Shown: positions 42,882 to 51,953 of the stretch, in pieces | Layout: the number at the start of each line of letters is the position of its first letter | How positions within the stretch are numbered: position 1 is the stretch's first letter | NCBI RefSeq assembly: GCF_031456545.1 | Contig: NZ_JAVDUV010000001.1 | Coordinates: forward strand, 1,984,001 to 2,048,000 | DNA from: Agromyces sp. 3263 | Lineage (GTDB): Bacteria; Actinomycetota; Actinomycetes; Actinomycetales; Microbacteriaceae | Length of the DNA: 64,000 nucleotides | Direction of reading: 5' to 3' | Notes under the pieces: model-generated | What the model was told of the DNA's origin: nothing | Database searches by the model: none | What the model saw: only the letters and a program-made list of their open reading frames with translations | Program-made: the position numbers and the translations under genes

Positions 42882-43697
42882 CTATTCCGCCCGCGAGAAC
42901 GCCGACGCCCGCTCCACCTGCTCGCGGGTAAGCGGCACGCCGGTGTAGCGCTCGAACTGCCGCGCGGCCTGCAGCGCGATCACCTCGGCCCCCGAGATCA
43001 CGCGCTTCCCGGCCGCGCGCCCGGCCGCCACGAGCGGCGTCTCGGCGGGGAACGCCACCACGTCGAACACCGTGGTCGCGCGTTCGACGAACGCGGGCGA
43101 GAACGCCAGCGCCGCGGCATCCGCCCCGTGCATGCCGAGCGGGGTGACGTTCACGATGACGTCGAACGCGGGCGCGGGGTCCTCCGCCACCCAGGCGTAG
43201 CCGTACTTCGCGGCGAGCGCCGCGCCCGCGGCCTCGTTGCGCGCCACGACCGTGACCTCGCCGAAGCCGGCCCCGCGGAACGCCGCCACGACCGCCTTCG
43301 CCATGCCGCCCGAGCCGCGCACGAGCACCCGCTCGCCGGGGTCGATGCCGTGCTCGGCGACGAGCATCGCGATGGCCTCGTAGTCCGTGTTGGAGGCGGT
43401 GAGCACGCCGCCGTCGTTCACGATCGTGTTCACCGACTCGATCGCGGCCGCCGACTCCTCGATGACGTCGACGAGGGGGATCACCGCCTCCTTGAACGGC
43501 ATCGACACCGAGCAGCCACGGATACCGAGGGCGCGGATGCCGCGAACGGCGCCCTCGATGTCGTCGGTCGTGAACGCCTTGTAGATGAAGTTCAGGCCCA
43601 GCTCGTCGTAGAGGAAGTTGTGGAAGCGCGTACCGAGGTTCGACGGGCGGGCCGCGAGCGAGATGCAGACCGACATGTCCTTGTTGAGGATGGGCAT
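42882..43697 (-). CDS. shikimate 5-dehydrogenase-family protein
   Basis: The 271-residue protein has the AroE plan: substrate domain with GIRGCSVSMPFKEAVIPLVD (catalytic Lys) and NTDYEAIAMLV, then NADP-binding RVLVRGSGGMAKAVVAAFRGAG and VVNVTPLGMHG-like VIVNVTPLGM. The N-terminus (MSVCISLAARPSNLGTRFHNFLYDELGLNFIYKAF) differs from true AroE, which has SPxLHNAAF; here the SxS shikimate-binding pair is altered. It may act on quinate or another ring acid. Confidence 0.82.
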   Translation of the reverse strand: MPILNKDMSVCISLAARPSNLGTRFHNFLYDELGLNFIYKAFTTDDIEGAVRGIRALGIRGCSVSMPFKEAVIPLVDVIEESAAAIESVNTIVNDGGVLTASNTDYEAIAMLVAEHGIDPGERVLVRGSGGMAKAVVAAFRGAGFGEVTVVARNEAAGAALAAKYGYAWVAEDPAPAFDVIVNVTPLGMHGADAAALAFSPAFVERATTVFDVVAFPAETPLVAAGRAAGKRVISGAEVIALQAARQFERYTGVPLTREQVERASAFSRAE

Positions 43698-43794
43698 GAC
43701 CTCAATGGTGCCGGATGCCGCGGGCGGCCGCTCGCAGCTGGCGCCCGGGCGCCGCCGGGCGGACCGCCGCGCGCTCAGGACGGCCGCGCGCCGC

Positions 43795-44256
43795 TCAGGC
43801 CTCGCGGCCTCCGGGCGGCCCGACCACCAGCAGGGCGGCGAACACGGCCGCGACGCCGACGACGGCGAGCCCGGTGAGCAGCACCGGACGGGCGAGGAAC
43901 CAGCGCAGCATCCGGTTCACCCAGCTGCCGTCGGCCGGGTGCTCGGTCGTCTCGCGTCGCCAGTCGCCGTCGAGCCGGCCGTGGCGCATGAGCCACATCT
44001 CGAACGGGATGGTGGCGTACGGCACGATCGCGGTGAGCACGGCGAATGCGATGAGGCCGACGCTCCAGCGCTGGTTCACGCCGACGAGCACCGCCTGGAA
44101 CGCGTAGGCCAGGAACACGAACCCGTGGATGGAGCCGCCGACGAGCACGGCCGCCTCGATGCCGCCCGCGTACTTGAGGATCATGGCGACGATGAGGAGC
44201 GTCCAGGTCACCGCCTCGGCGAGGGCGAGCGTGCGGAAGAGGCGTTTCGGTGACAC
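43795..44256 (-). CDS. DUF3817 membrane protein
   Basis: The 153-residue protein carries LFRTLALAEAVTWTLLIVAMILKYAGG, VLVGGSIHGFVFLAYAFQAVLVGVNQRW and FEMWLMRHGRL, the DUF3817 pattern with three spans, plus an extra C-terminal span (ARPVLLTGLAVVGVAAVFAALLVV). DUF3817 members are inner-membrane proteins of unknown function found across actinobacteria. I place the start at GTG 44256 with GGAG upstream; longer in-frame starts add no conserved sequence. Confidence 0.82.
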   Translation of the reverse strand: MSPKRLFRTLALAEAVTWTLLIVAMILKYAGGIEAAVLVGGSIHGFVFLAYAFQAVLVGVNQRWSVGLIAFAVLTAIVPYATIPFEMWLMRHGRLDGDWRRETTEHPADGSWVNRMLRWFLARPVLLTGLAVVGVAAVFAALLVVGPPGGREA

Positions 44257-44338
44257 GGGGGAGGCTCCAAGGGTCGGGATGCTTCCATCGTCGCAGTCGC
44301 ACCAGTGGGGAGTCATCGAACGAACGGATGAACGCGGG

Positions 44339-44344
44339 TAGCCT
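44339..44344 (+). promoter_or_regulatory. -10 element TAGCCT, leaderless-type promoter
   Basis: TAGCCT ends 7 nt before the GTG at 44352. It supports that start over the ATG 24 bp upstream, which would lie before the -10. Confidence 0.4.
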
Positions 44345-44351
44345 GTTGCGG

Positions 44352-44903
44352 GTGACCGAGCCGACCGAGCCCACCGAGCCATCCGCACGCGAGCTCGTCT
44401 CGAGCCTCATCCGGTCGATCCCCGACTTCCCCGAGCCGGGCGTCACGTTCCGCGACCTCACGCCCGTCTTCGCCAGCGGTCCGGCGCTGCACGCGCTCGG
44501 CACCAGCCTCACCGAGCCCTTCGCCGGCCGGTTCGACGACATCGGCGGGGTGGAGGCGCGCGGGTTCCTCATCGCCGGTGCCGCATCGGCCATCTGCGGC
44601 GCCGGCGTGCTGACCGTGCGCAAGGCCGGGAAGCTGCCCCGAGCAGTGCTGCGCGAGGAGTACTCGCTCGAGTACGGCACCGCCGCGCTCGAGGTGCACG
44701 AGGGGGAGCTCCCGCCCGGCGCACGGGTGCTCATCGTCGACGACGTGCTCGCGACGGGCGGCACGGTCGGTGCCGCGGCACGCCTCGTGGAACGTGCAGG
44801 CTGGCGCGTCGCGGGCATCGCGGTCGCCCTCGAGCTCGAGGGGCTCGGGGGCCGCGAGGCGCTCGGCGACCGCTACGAGGTCTTCTCGCTGCTCCGATAC
44901 TGA
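44352..44903 (+). CDS. apt: adenine phosphoribosyltransferase
   Basis: The 183-residue salvage enzyme makes AMP from adenine and PRPP. SSLIRSIPDFPEPGVTFRDLTPVF, GGVEARGFLIAGAASAICGAG, VRKAGKLPRAVLREEYSLEYG and the PRPP loop VLIVDDVLATGGTVGAA are textbook. The GTG start at 44352 follows the -10 TAGCCT by 7 nt. It stands alone between a convergent TPR gene and a divergent DUF3817 gene. Confidence 0.95.
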   Translation: MTEPTEPTEPSARELVSSLIRSIPDFPEPGVTFRDLTPVFASGPALHALGTSLTEPFAGRFDDIGGVEARGFLIAGAASAICGAGVLTVRKAGKLPRAVLREEYSLEYGTAALEVHEGELPPGARVLIVDDVLATGGTVGAAARLVERAGWRVAGIAVALELEGLGGREALGDRYEVFSLLRY

Positions 44904-44905
44904 GC

Positions 44906-44952
44906 GGATGCCGCGGGCGGCCCGCAGCGGGCACGGGCCGGCCGCGGCATGC
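44906..44952. terminator. bidirectional terminator-like hairpin with GGATGCCGCGG arm
   Basis: The 19-nt arm 44906-44924 pairs with 44934-44952 at 17 of 19 positions across a 9-nt loop. It begins 3 nt after the apt stop and faces the end of the TPR gene. One arm carries the repeated GGATGCCG octamer. Confidence 0.6.
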
Positions 44953-44961
44953 GACCGCCCG

Positions 44962-45519
44962 TCAGTCGCGGCTCGAGCCCGCGGTCATCCGCCCCTCGGC
45001 GTCGAGGCCGGTGAGGTACGCCGCGTTGCCCCGCAGCGCCGCCTCGTAGCGCACCACGTCGGCGGTGCGCACCGCATCCGCGACGAGCGCGAGCAGTTCC
45101 CCAACGGCGCCGTCGCTCCGGCCCGCCGCGTGCAGGCCCAGCGCGTGGAACGCCCGCACGGATGGCGACTCCGGCCAGCCGGCTAGGGCCCGGTCGAGCA
45201 CCGCGACGGATTCGTCGAGCCGGCCCAGCAGGCGAAGCGTGCTGCCGTACTGCAGCAGGCACTTGCGCAGCGTGTCTCCGCCGAGCCCGGCCGCCAGCGC
45301 GGACTCGTAGTAGCCGGCGGCGGTCTCCTCCTCGCCTGCGGTGTCGTAGGCGCCGCCGACTTCGTAGAGCACCTCGGGCTGGTCGGGATGCTCGGCGAGC
45401 AGGGCGAGGAAGGCGTCGATCGTCGGCTGCATGTGCTCGCGGTCGCGACCCGCGAAGATCTCGGCGATGGTCGCCTCGAGCTCGGGGGTCAGTGGTTCGA
45501 GTCGGTGCGCGTCGGTCAT
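44962..45519 (-). CDS. tetratricopeptide-repeat protein
   Basis: The 185-residue cytosolic protein is all-helical with about three TPR units: EHMQPTIDAFLALLAEHPDQPEVLYEVGGAYDTAGEEETAAGYYESALAAGLG, TLRKCLLQYGSTLRLLGRLDESVAVLDRALAGWPES and VRAFHALGLHAAGRSDGAVGELLALVADA. It probably mediates protein binding. ATG 45519 is preceded by CAGGAT at 6 nt. The next gene upstream, a small membrane protein, is on the same strand. Confidence 0.82.
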   Translation of the reverse strand: MTDAHRLEPLTPELEATIAEIFAGRDREHMQPTIDAFLALLAEHPDQPEVLYEVGGAYDTAGEEETAAGYYESALAAGLGGDTLRKCLLQYGSTLRLLGRLDESVAVLDRALAGWPESPSVRAFHALGLHAAGRSDGAVGELLALVADAVRTADVVRYEAALRGNAAYLTGLDAEGRMTAGSSRD

Positions 45520-45551
45520 CGTCCCATCCTGCCGCGCTGCGCGGCCTGGAG

Positions 45552-45923
45552 TCAGCCCTGCTGCGAGCCGGAGTCGCCGTCGCCGGGCATGAGCGGGAAT
45601 CCCCCGTCGCCCCGCGAACCGTCGCCCGGCCGGAAGCCGTCGTCGGGGAAGCCCCGCCCGTCCTGCACGACGCCGCGGCCGGGGCCGCCGCCGAAGCCGT
45701 CGAGCAGCGACGCCGCGGTGCCGGCGACGAACCCGCTTGCGAAGCAGAGCAGGGCGAGCAGCACCGCGCCGACGGCGAGCACCCAGGCGCGCCGGTACCA
45801 CGGCACGCGGTGAGCGTCCGCTGGCGGCGCGTTCGGCGGCACGCTGGCGTATCCGGCAGGAGGCGGCGTACCGGGTGCGAAGGGCCGAGGTGCGACGGGC
45901 TGCGTTGGGGCGGTGGCACTCAT
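45552..45923 (-). CDS. small single-span membrane protein with Gly-rich tail
   Basis: The 123-residue protein has a Pro/Ala-rich cytosolic N-terminus (~45 residues), one span (AWVLAVGAVLLALLCFASGFVAGTAA) and an outside tail rich in Gly and Asp (GFGGGPGRGVVQDGRG, MPGDGDSGSQQG). GGAGGATTCCACC before the ATG is a good ribosome-binding site. No family recognised; the layout is common among actinobacterial envelope proteins. Confidence 0.6.
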   Translation of the reverse strand: MSATAPTQPVAPRPFAPGTPPPAGYASVPPNAPPADAHRVPWYRRAWVLAVGAVLLALLCFASGFVAGTAASLLDGFGGGPGRGVVQDGRGFPDDGFRPGDGSRGDGGFPLMPGDGDSGSQQG

Positions 45924-46061
45924 GGTGGAATCCTCCGGGACGAGGCGGGGCGTGATCCCCGCACCTCACCGCAGGATGCGACCCGAGCCTATGCGGGTCC
46001 TCTCAGCAGTCCATGAATCCGCTCCGAATCGCGCCCGGGGACATCCGCCCGCGAGCCGCGA

Positions 46062-46760
<699 letters not shown>

Positions 46761-46771
46761 GTCAGCCCGCC

Positions 46772-47107
46772 TCAGTGCGTCTCGCCCGCGGGGGCGACGT
46801 AGCCCGAGTCGGAGTGCTCGGCGGACTCGTGCGCGGCCTCCTCGGCCAGCTCGGCGTTGGACTGCTCGTAGTGGATGCCCACGACGTCCTCGATGACCGA
46901 GTTCGAGAGGATCTCCTCGGCGATCTGCTGCACGCTGGCCTTGAGGGCGTCGTCGACGGGGCCGTCGACGGTGAGCTCGAAGCGCTTGCCGATGCGCACG
47001 CCCGAGAACCCGCTGCGGCCCGTGCGGGCGAGGGCGCCGGCGACGGCCTTCCCCTGGGGGTCGAGCAACTCGGCCTTGGGCATCACTTCGACGACGATGG
47101 TGGGCAC
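46772..47107 (-). CDS. purS: FGAM synthase subunit PurS, with acidic C-terminal extension
   Basis: The 111-residue protein links PurL and Pur[42 protein letters not shown] is typical PurS. Usual length is about 80-85 residues; here ~28 extra acidic residues ([19 protein letters not shown]...) follow. The GTG start has GGAG 7-8 nt upstream, and a -10 TAGAAT lies at 47152-47147. Operon purS-purQ. Confidence 0.92.
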   Translation of the reverse strand: MPTIVVEVMPKAELLDPQGKAVAGALARTGRSGFSGVRIGKRFELTVDGPVDDALKASVQQIAEEILSNSVIEDVVGIHYEQSNAELAEEAAHESAEHSDSGYVAPAGETH

Positions 47108-47207
47108 CGCGGTTCTCCGTCCGGTGTCGAGGGTGTGGATGCCTCGATTCTATCGGGAGACCGCGGATGCCCCTCGCCGGGCGTCAGCCCGGGCGGTCAG
47201 CGCCACG

Positions 47208-47621
47208 TCAACGTCGCGAGATCGCCCGCACGATGAGGGCGACCGCCGCCAGTGCGGCCACGGCCACGCCGATGACCAGGCCGGGGTTCTCGCGGTAGCG
47301 CGCCTTCACGTAGCCGACGCCCTCGTCCGCGGCGCTCCTGGCGTTCGCGTAGGCGTCCTTGGCCTGTGCGGTGACGGTCTCGGCGGCGTCGGCGGCCTTC
47401 TCCGCGACGTCCGCGGCCTTGGCCTTGGCGCTGTCGATCACGTCGTTGACGGCACCGGCGACCTGCTCCTTCGCGTCGTCCGCCGCCTCCGCGGCGTCGC
47501 GCGTCGCGTCGCGCACGCCGCCGGCGACGTCCTCCGCCGTGCCGGCCGCCAGGTTGGCCGTGTGGTCTGCTGCGCTGCCTGGCGTGGTCGCGTCGGCGAT
47601 GTTGCGGTCCGTGTCAGTCAT
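47208..47621 (-). CDS. Ala-rich helical protein with C-terminal membrane anchor
   Basis: The 137-residue protein is Ala/Asp/Lys-rich. DATRDAAEAADDAKEQVAGAVNDVIDSAKAKAADVAEKAADAAETVTAQAKDAYANAR has 11-residue periodicity like LEA/apolipoprotein-type amphipathic helices. A C-terminal span (GLVIGVAVAALAAVALIVRAIS) anchors it. GGAAGGTGG precedes the ATG. Such proteins are seen in stress responses, but the role here is inference. Confidence 0.6.
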   Translation of the reverse strand: MTDTDRNIADATTPGSAADHTANLAAGTAEDVAGGVRDATRDAAEAADDAKEQVAGAVNDVIDSAKAKAADVAEKAADAAETVTAQAKDAYANARSAADEGVGYVKARYRENPGLVIGVAVAALAAVALIVRAISRR

Positions 47622-47769
47622 GGTTCCACCTTCCGTCGTTGCGATGCCGTCATGCTACGCGCGCCACCTCGGGGCGGTCGAAAGGGGGGCCGGGGTTGCA
47701 ACGCGGTGAGGCGGGTGCTACTGGCTCGTGGCCTCCGCCGTCGGCGTGCACGGATGCCTCGGGCCGAGG

Positions 47770-47811
47770 TTGCGTGCGCGGAGTTCCGCGCGTACTATTC
47801 CGCACGGAATA
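47770..47811 (+). promoter_or_regulatory. promoter with PadR operator dyads
   Basis: -35 TTGCGT (47770-47775), 17 bp, -10 TACTAT (47793-47798). A perfect dyad TATTCCG-CA-CGGAATA (47796-47811) covers the -10 and start point; a second perfect dyad GCGCGGA-GT-TCCGCGC (47776-47791) fills the spacer. The arrangement fits autorepression by the PadR protein encoded next. Confidence 0.7.
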
Positions 47812-47840
47812 CTTACTGGGATCGAGCGGAGGGGGCGCGG

Positions 47841-48410
47841 ATGTCTCGACTCACCCCACTGGCGCTCTCGACGCTCGCCCTGCTCACCGAGCGTCCCATG
47901 CACCCCTACGAGATGTACCAGCTGATGCTCCTGCGTCGTGAGGACCGCGTCGTGAAGGTGAGCGCGGGATCGCTCTACCGCGCCGTGGAACGCCTCGCCG
48001 CCGACGGGTACATCGCCGAGACCGGCGTGGAGCGCGAGGGCAACCGCCCCGAGCGCACGGTCTACGCCATCACCGCCGCCGGACGCGAGGCCGTGCGCTC
48101 GACCCTCGAGCAGATGCTCGGCGAGTTCGTCAACGAGTTCCCCGAGTTCCCCGTGGCGGTCGGCGAGGCCCACAACCTGCCGCCCGACCGGGTCGCCGAG
48201 CTGCTCGCCGAGCGCGTCGCGCGCATCCGCGAGTTCACCGCGTTGATCGACGCCGGCCTCGCGCACATCGCCGAGAAGGGCGTCGCGCGGCACTACGTGC
48301 TCAACGTGCACTACACCCGCGCCATGCTCATGGCCGAGCTCGACTGGCTCGAGCACACGATCGACGAGCTCCGCAGCGGTCGGCTGCACTGGACCGCCCC
48401 CACCGACTGA
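47841..48410 (+). CDS. PadR-family transcriptional regulator
   Basis: The 189-residue protein has the PadR winged helix (LTPLALSTLALLTERPMHPYEMYQLMLLRRE, VKVSAGSLYRAVERLAADGYIAETGVEREGNRPERTVYAITAAGREA) and a C-terminal helical dimer domain (~95-180). GGAGGGGG precedes the ATG. The MFS efflux gene starts 59 bp later on the same strand, the usual pairing of a drug-sensing repressor with its pump. Confidence 0.92.
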   Translation: MSRLTPLALSTLALLTERPMHPYEMYQLMLLRREDRVVKVSAGSLYRAVERLAADGYIAETGVEREGNRPERTVYAITAAGREAVRSTLEQMLGEFVNEFPEFPVAVGEAHNLPPDRVAELLAERVARIREFTALIDAGLAHIAEKGVARHYVLNVHYTRAMLMAELDWLEHTIDELRSGRLHWTAPTD

Positions 48411-48469
48411 CCCGCGCGCCGCCTGACGGCCGCGACCGACTGACGACAACGAACGGAAACGAAGACACG

Positions 48470-49993
48470 ATGGAACCGCAACGCAAGCCCTGGCCCGCCC
48501 TGTGGGCGCTCGTCATCGGCTTCTTCATGATCCTCGTCGACTCGACGATCGTCTCGATCGCCAACCCGGCGATCCTGCGCGACCTCGACACCGACATCAC
48601 GGCGGTGCTCTGGGCCACGAGCGCCTACCTGCTCGCCTACGCGGTGCCCCTGCTCATCACCGGCCGCCTCGGCGACCGGTTCGGGCCCAAGCGTGTCTAC
48701 ATGATCGGCCTCGTGGTCTTCACGCTCGCGTCGCTCTGGTGCGGGTTCTCCGGCGACATCACCATGCTCATCGCGGCGCGCGCCGTGCAGGGCCTCGGCG
48801 CCGCGCTCATGACGCCGCAGACGATGGCCGTGATCACCCGGATCTTCCCGCCCAACCAGCGCGGCGCCGCCATGGGTCTCTGGGGTGCCGTGGCGGGCGT
48901 GGCGACGCTCGTCGGGCCGATCCTCGGCGGCGTGCTCGTCGACTCGCTCGGCTGGGAGTGGATCTTCTTCGTGAACGTGCCCGTCGGCATCATCGCGTTC
49001 CTGCTCGCCTGGCGGCTCGTGCCGAACCTCGAGACCCACTCGCACCGCTTCGACTGGCTGGGCGTCGCGCTCAGCGCGGTCGGCATGTTCCTCGTCGTCT
49101 TCGGCATCCAGGAGGGCGAGACCTACGACTGGGGCACCATCGTCGGCCCGATCACGGTGTGGGGCCTCATCGTCACCGGCATCGTCGTGCTCGTCGGGTT
49201 CGTGGTGTGGCAGCGATTCAACCCCGCCGAGCCGCTGCTGCCGCTGCCGCTGTTCCGCGACCGCAACTTCTCGCTGTCGAACGTCGCGATCTCGCTCGTC
49301 GGCTTCGCCATCGTGGCCATGCCCCTGCCGCTCGCCTTCTACTACCAGGTCGCCCGTGGGCTCACGCCGACGCAGGCCGCGCTGATGCTCGTGCCGATGG
49401 CCCTCGTGACCGGTGTCGCCGCCCCCTTCGTCGGCCGCCTCATCGACCGCGTCGACCCGAAGTGGATCGCATTCAGCGGGTTCGTGGTCACCGCGCTCGC
49501 GCTCTGGTGGACGTCGACGCTCCTCACCCCCGACCAGGAGCTGTGGGTGCTCCTCATCCCGTCGGGCCTGCTCGGCCTCGGCCTCTCGGGCATCTGGGCG
49601 CCGCTCGCGTCGTCGGCGACCCGCAACCTGCCGCCGTCGCAGGCCGGAGCCGGCTCGGGCGTCTACAACACCACCCGCCAGGTCGGCGCGGTGCTCGGGA
49701 GCGCGGCCATCGCCGCCCTGCTGAATGCACGCCTCGCGGCAGAGCTGCCCGGGTTCGACACGCAGGCCGCCGAGCAGGCGAGCGCGGGCTCGAGCGGCAT
49801 GCCGCCGCAGGTGCTCGAGGGCTTCACGGCCGCGATGTCGCAGTCGATGTGGCTGCCGATCATCGGCTTCGCCGTCGGTGCGATCGTCGTGCTGTTCTAC
49901 GCCAAGCCGAAGCTGACGGTCGACTGGGGTGCGGCGGTTCGCTCCGGCGAGGCGATGGGCCAGCCCGCCGACGAGGCGGCCCGAGCCGAGTAG
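48470..49993 (+). CDS. MFS efflux transporter, DHA2 (14-span) family
   Basis: The 507-residue protein has 14 spans. Motif A is ITGRLGDRFGPKRVYMIG, motif C LWGAVAGVATLVGPILGGVLVDSLGWEWIFFVNVPVG, and motif D1 near MILVDSTIVSIANPAI; all mark the EmrB/QacA drug:H+ antiporters. It follows a PadR regulator gene, so it probably exports a toxic compound. The stop is followed by a very strong hairpin. Confidence 0.92.
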   Translation: MEPQRKPWPALWALVIGFFMILVDSTIVSIANPAILRDLDTDITAVLWATSAYLLAYAVPLLITGRLGDRFGPKRVYMIGLVVFTLASLWCGFSGDITMLIAARAVQGLGAALMTPQTMAVITRIFPPNQRGAAMGLWGAVAGVATLVGPILGGVLVDSLGWEWIFFVNVPVGIIAFLLAWRLVPNLETHSHRFDWLGVALSAVGMFLVVFGIQEGETYDWGTIVGPITVWGLIVTGIVVLVGFVVWQRFNPAEPLLPLPLFRDRNFSLSNVAISLVGFAIVAMPLPLAFYYQVARGLTPTQAALMLVPMALVTGVAAPFVGRLIDRVDPKWIAFSGFVVTALALWWTSTLLTPDQELWVLLIPSGLLGLGLSGIWAPLASSATRNLPPSQAGAGSGVYNTTRQVGAVLGSAAIAALLNARLAAELPGFDTQAAEQASAGSSGMPPQVLEGFTAAMSQSMWLPIIGFAVGAIVVLFYAKPKLTVDWGAAVRSGEAMGQPADEAARAE

Positions 49994-49997
49994 CCCA

Positions 49998-50030
49998 GCG
50001 GATGCCGCGGCGTCGCGCCGCGGCATCCGC
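49998..50030 (+). terminator. perfect 15-bp hairpin built from facing GCGGATGCCGCGG copies
   Basis: GCGGATGCCGCGGCG pairs perfectly with CGCCGCGGCATCCGC around the loop TCG, starting 4 nt after the MFS stop. The two arms are inverted copies of the oligonucleotide repeated throughout the window. Confidence 0.75.
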
Positions 50031-50058
50031 CCCGCTCGTCGTGATCGCGCTGCGGCAC

Positions 50059-50370
50059 CTAGGTCCGCCGCAGCGCGCGGATGACCACGAGCACGACGAC
50101 GGCGACGCACACGAGCACGGCGCTGCCCACCGCGACCGGCCGCTCGCGGAGCATCCCGAGCGCGCGACCGGGGAGCCCCTCCGACCCGCCGACCGAGTCG
50201 ACGGGTTCGCGCCGCTCGTCGCCCGTCTGGCCCGGACCGGCCGGGGATTCCTGCCGGGTGCCGGTGCTGCTGCCGCTGGTGCCGATTCCGCCCGCGGCCA
50301 TCTCGCTCATCGTCGGACCGCCGTGCGCATCCGCATCGGTCCTCGCGGTCGTGCCGTTCATCTCGCTCAT
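50059..50370 (-). CDS. hypothetical protein with C-terminal membrane span
   Basis: The 103-residue protein has a polar, low-complexity N-terminus (GTTARTDADAHGGPTMSEMAAGG), then LPGRALGMLRERPVAVGSAVLVCVAVVVLVVIRALRR: one span near the C-terminus, like DUF3618-type tail-anchored proteins. The ATG overlaps the preceding small gene's stop (ATGA). No function known. Confidence 0.55.
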   Translation of the reverse strand: MSEMNGTTARTDADAHGGPTMSEMAAGGIGTSGSSTGTRQESPAGPGQTGDERREPVDSVGGSEGLPGRALGMLRERPVAVGSAVLVCVAVVVLVVIRALRRT

Positions 50371-50576
50371 GCGCGACCGCCGGCCGTCTGGGCGCCGACC
50401 TGGCGACGGGCCTGGGCCCAGGCCTTCTCGCGGGCCTTGATGACCTTCGGGTTGGTCCAGAACGCCTCGCTCGCCACCGAGTACTCCCGCAGCCGCGGCG
50501 CGAACCGCCGGCCGAGCGCGGCCACGATGCCGACGACCCCGAGGATGATCATGGTCGTTCGAATCTGCCGTGGCAT
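50367..50576 (-). CDS. small hypothetical membrane-anchored protein
   Basis: The 69-residue protein has one N-terminal span (TMIILGVVGIVAALGRRFAPRL) and a basic cytosolic tail (NPKVIKAREKAWAQARRQVGAQ). AAAGGGG lies upstream of the ATG, and the stop overlaps the next gene. The pair resembles small envelope-associated proteins in actinobacteria but I do not recognise a family. Confidence 0.5.
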   Translation of the reverse strand: MPRQIRTTMIILGVVGIVAALGRRFAPRLREYSVASEAFWTNPKVIKAREKAWAQARRQVGAQTAGGRA

Positions 50577-50693
50577 GTCGCCCCTTTCCGCCGTCGACGG
50601 GCTCGACGGCTCCTGGGGCCAGCATGCGAGGGTGCCCGACGGCGGTCGAGCCGATTGACAGCCCCGAGCGCGGCGAGTAGAACCCGACCCCCT

Positions 50694-51953
50694 TCAGGCC
50701 AGTCCGGCCCGCTCGGTGAGCACCGTCCTCAGCGTGTCGCGCGTCGCCTCGAGGCCGCGGTGCACCTCTTCGAAGCTCGTCGACAGTGGCGAGAGGCCGA
50801 GCCGCAGGCCGCCGGGGTCGCGATAGTCGGGGATGACGTCCTGCTGCCAGAGCCGCGCGGTCACCTCCCGCATCGCGGGGTGGTTGACCGTCACGTGCCC
50901 GCCGCGCTCGTCGGGGTCGAGCGGTGAGGCGAGCGTGACGCCGAGCGGGCCGAGCCATTCGTCGGCGACGGTGATGGCGAACGAGGTGAGCGCGACCGAC
51001 TTCGCGCGGACCGCCGGCATGCCGGCCTCCTCGATCATCGCGAGGGTCTCCTCCATGGCGATCATCCCGATGATGGGCGGGGTGCCGCTGATGAAGCGAC
51101 GGATGCCGGTGGCGGGCGTGTATCCGGGACCCATCCTGAACACGTCGGCCGTGCCCATCCAGCCGTGGATCGGTTGGCTGAGGACGCCCTGCAGGTCGTC
51201 GCGCACGTAGGCGAAGGCCGGGGATCCCGGACCGCCGTTCAGGTACTTGTACGTGCAGCCGACGGCGAGGTCGAAGCCCCAGAGGTCGGACTTGATCGGC
51301 ACCGATCCAGCCGAGTGGCAGAGGTCCCAGAGGATGAGCGCCCCGGCGTCGTGGGCGATGCGCGTGAGCTCGGGCGCGTCGGCGAGGTAGGCCGAGCGGT
51401 AGGCGACGTGGCTGAGCACGACGAGGGCCGTCTCGGGGCCGGCCGCCTCGGCGAGCTGCTCGGGCGTCACGCCCGACGCCGGGTCGACCTCGATCCAGCG
51501 CAGCCGCATGCCGCGCTCGGCCGCGATGCCCTCGAGCACGTAGCGGTCGGTCGGGAAGTTGTCGCTGTCGACGATGATCTCGCGGCGTGCGGGGTCGCGG
51601 GCGAGCTGCGCGTCGACGGCGGCGCGGCAGAGCTTGTAGAGGAGCACGGTCGTGGAGTCGCCGATGACGGTCTGCCCGGGCTTGGCCTCGATGACGGCGC
51701 GACCGATGCGGTCGCCGATCTCGAACGGCAGCTGCATCCATGACTCGTCCCAGCCGCGGATGAGCCGGCCGCCCCAGTCCTCGCGCAGGAAGCGCTCGAC
51801 CCGCTCGATCGCCGACACCGGCGGGCGGCCGAGCGAGTTGCCGTCGAAGTAGACGAGGTCGGTGTCGGTGCCGGCGAAGCGCTTACGGTAGTGGGCGAGG
51901 CCGTCGGCGCGGTCCATGCGGCGGGCGTACGCGAGATGCGGGTCGAGGGTCAC
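50694..51953 (-). CDS. kynU: kynureninase
   Basis: The 419-residue PLP enzyme cleaves kynurenine to anthranilate and alanine. VYFDGNSLGRPP is the N-terminal signature, the PLP Lys is in CTYKYLNGGPGSPAF, and LILWDLCHSAGSVP precedes it. Length is standard. The GTG start overlaps the stop of the amidohydrolase gene (GTGA), and it is the last gene of a three-gene tryptophan-degradation operon. Confidence 0.95.
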   Translation of the reverse strand: MTLDPHLAYARRMDRADGLAHYRKRFAGTDTDLVYFDGNSLGRPPVSAIERVERFLREDWGGRLIRGWDESWMQLPFEIGDRIGRAVIEAKPGQTVIGDSTTVLLYKLCRAAVDAQLARDPARREIIVDSDNFPTDRYVLEGIAAERGMRLRWIEVDPASGVTPEQLAEAAGPETALVVLSHVAYRSAYLADAPELTRIAHDAGALILWDLCHSAGSVPIKSDLWGFDLAVGCTYKYLNGGPGSPAFAYVRDDLQGVLSQPIHGWMGTADVFRMGPGYTPATGIRRFISGTPPIIGMIAMEETLAMIEEAGMPAVRAKSVALTSFAITVADEWLGPLGVTLASPLDPDERGGHVTVNHPAMREVTARLWQQDVIPDYRDPGGLRLGLSPLSTSFEEVHRGLEATRDTLRTVLTERAGLA

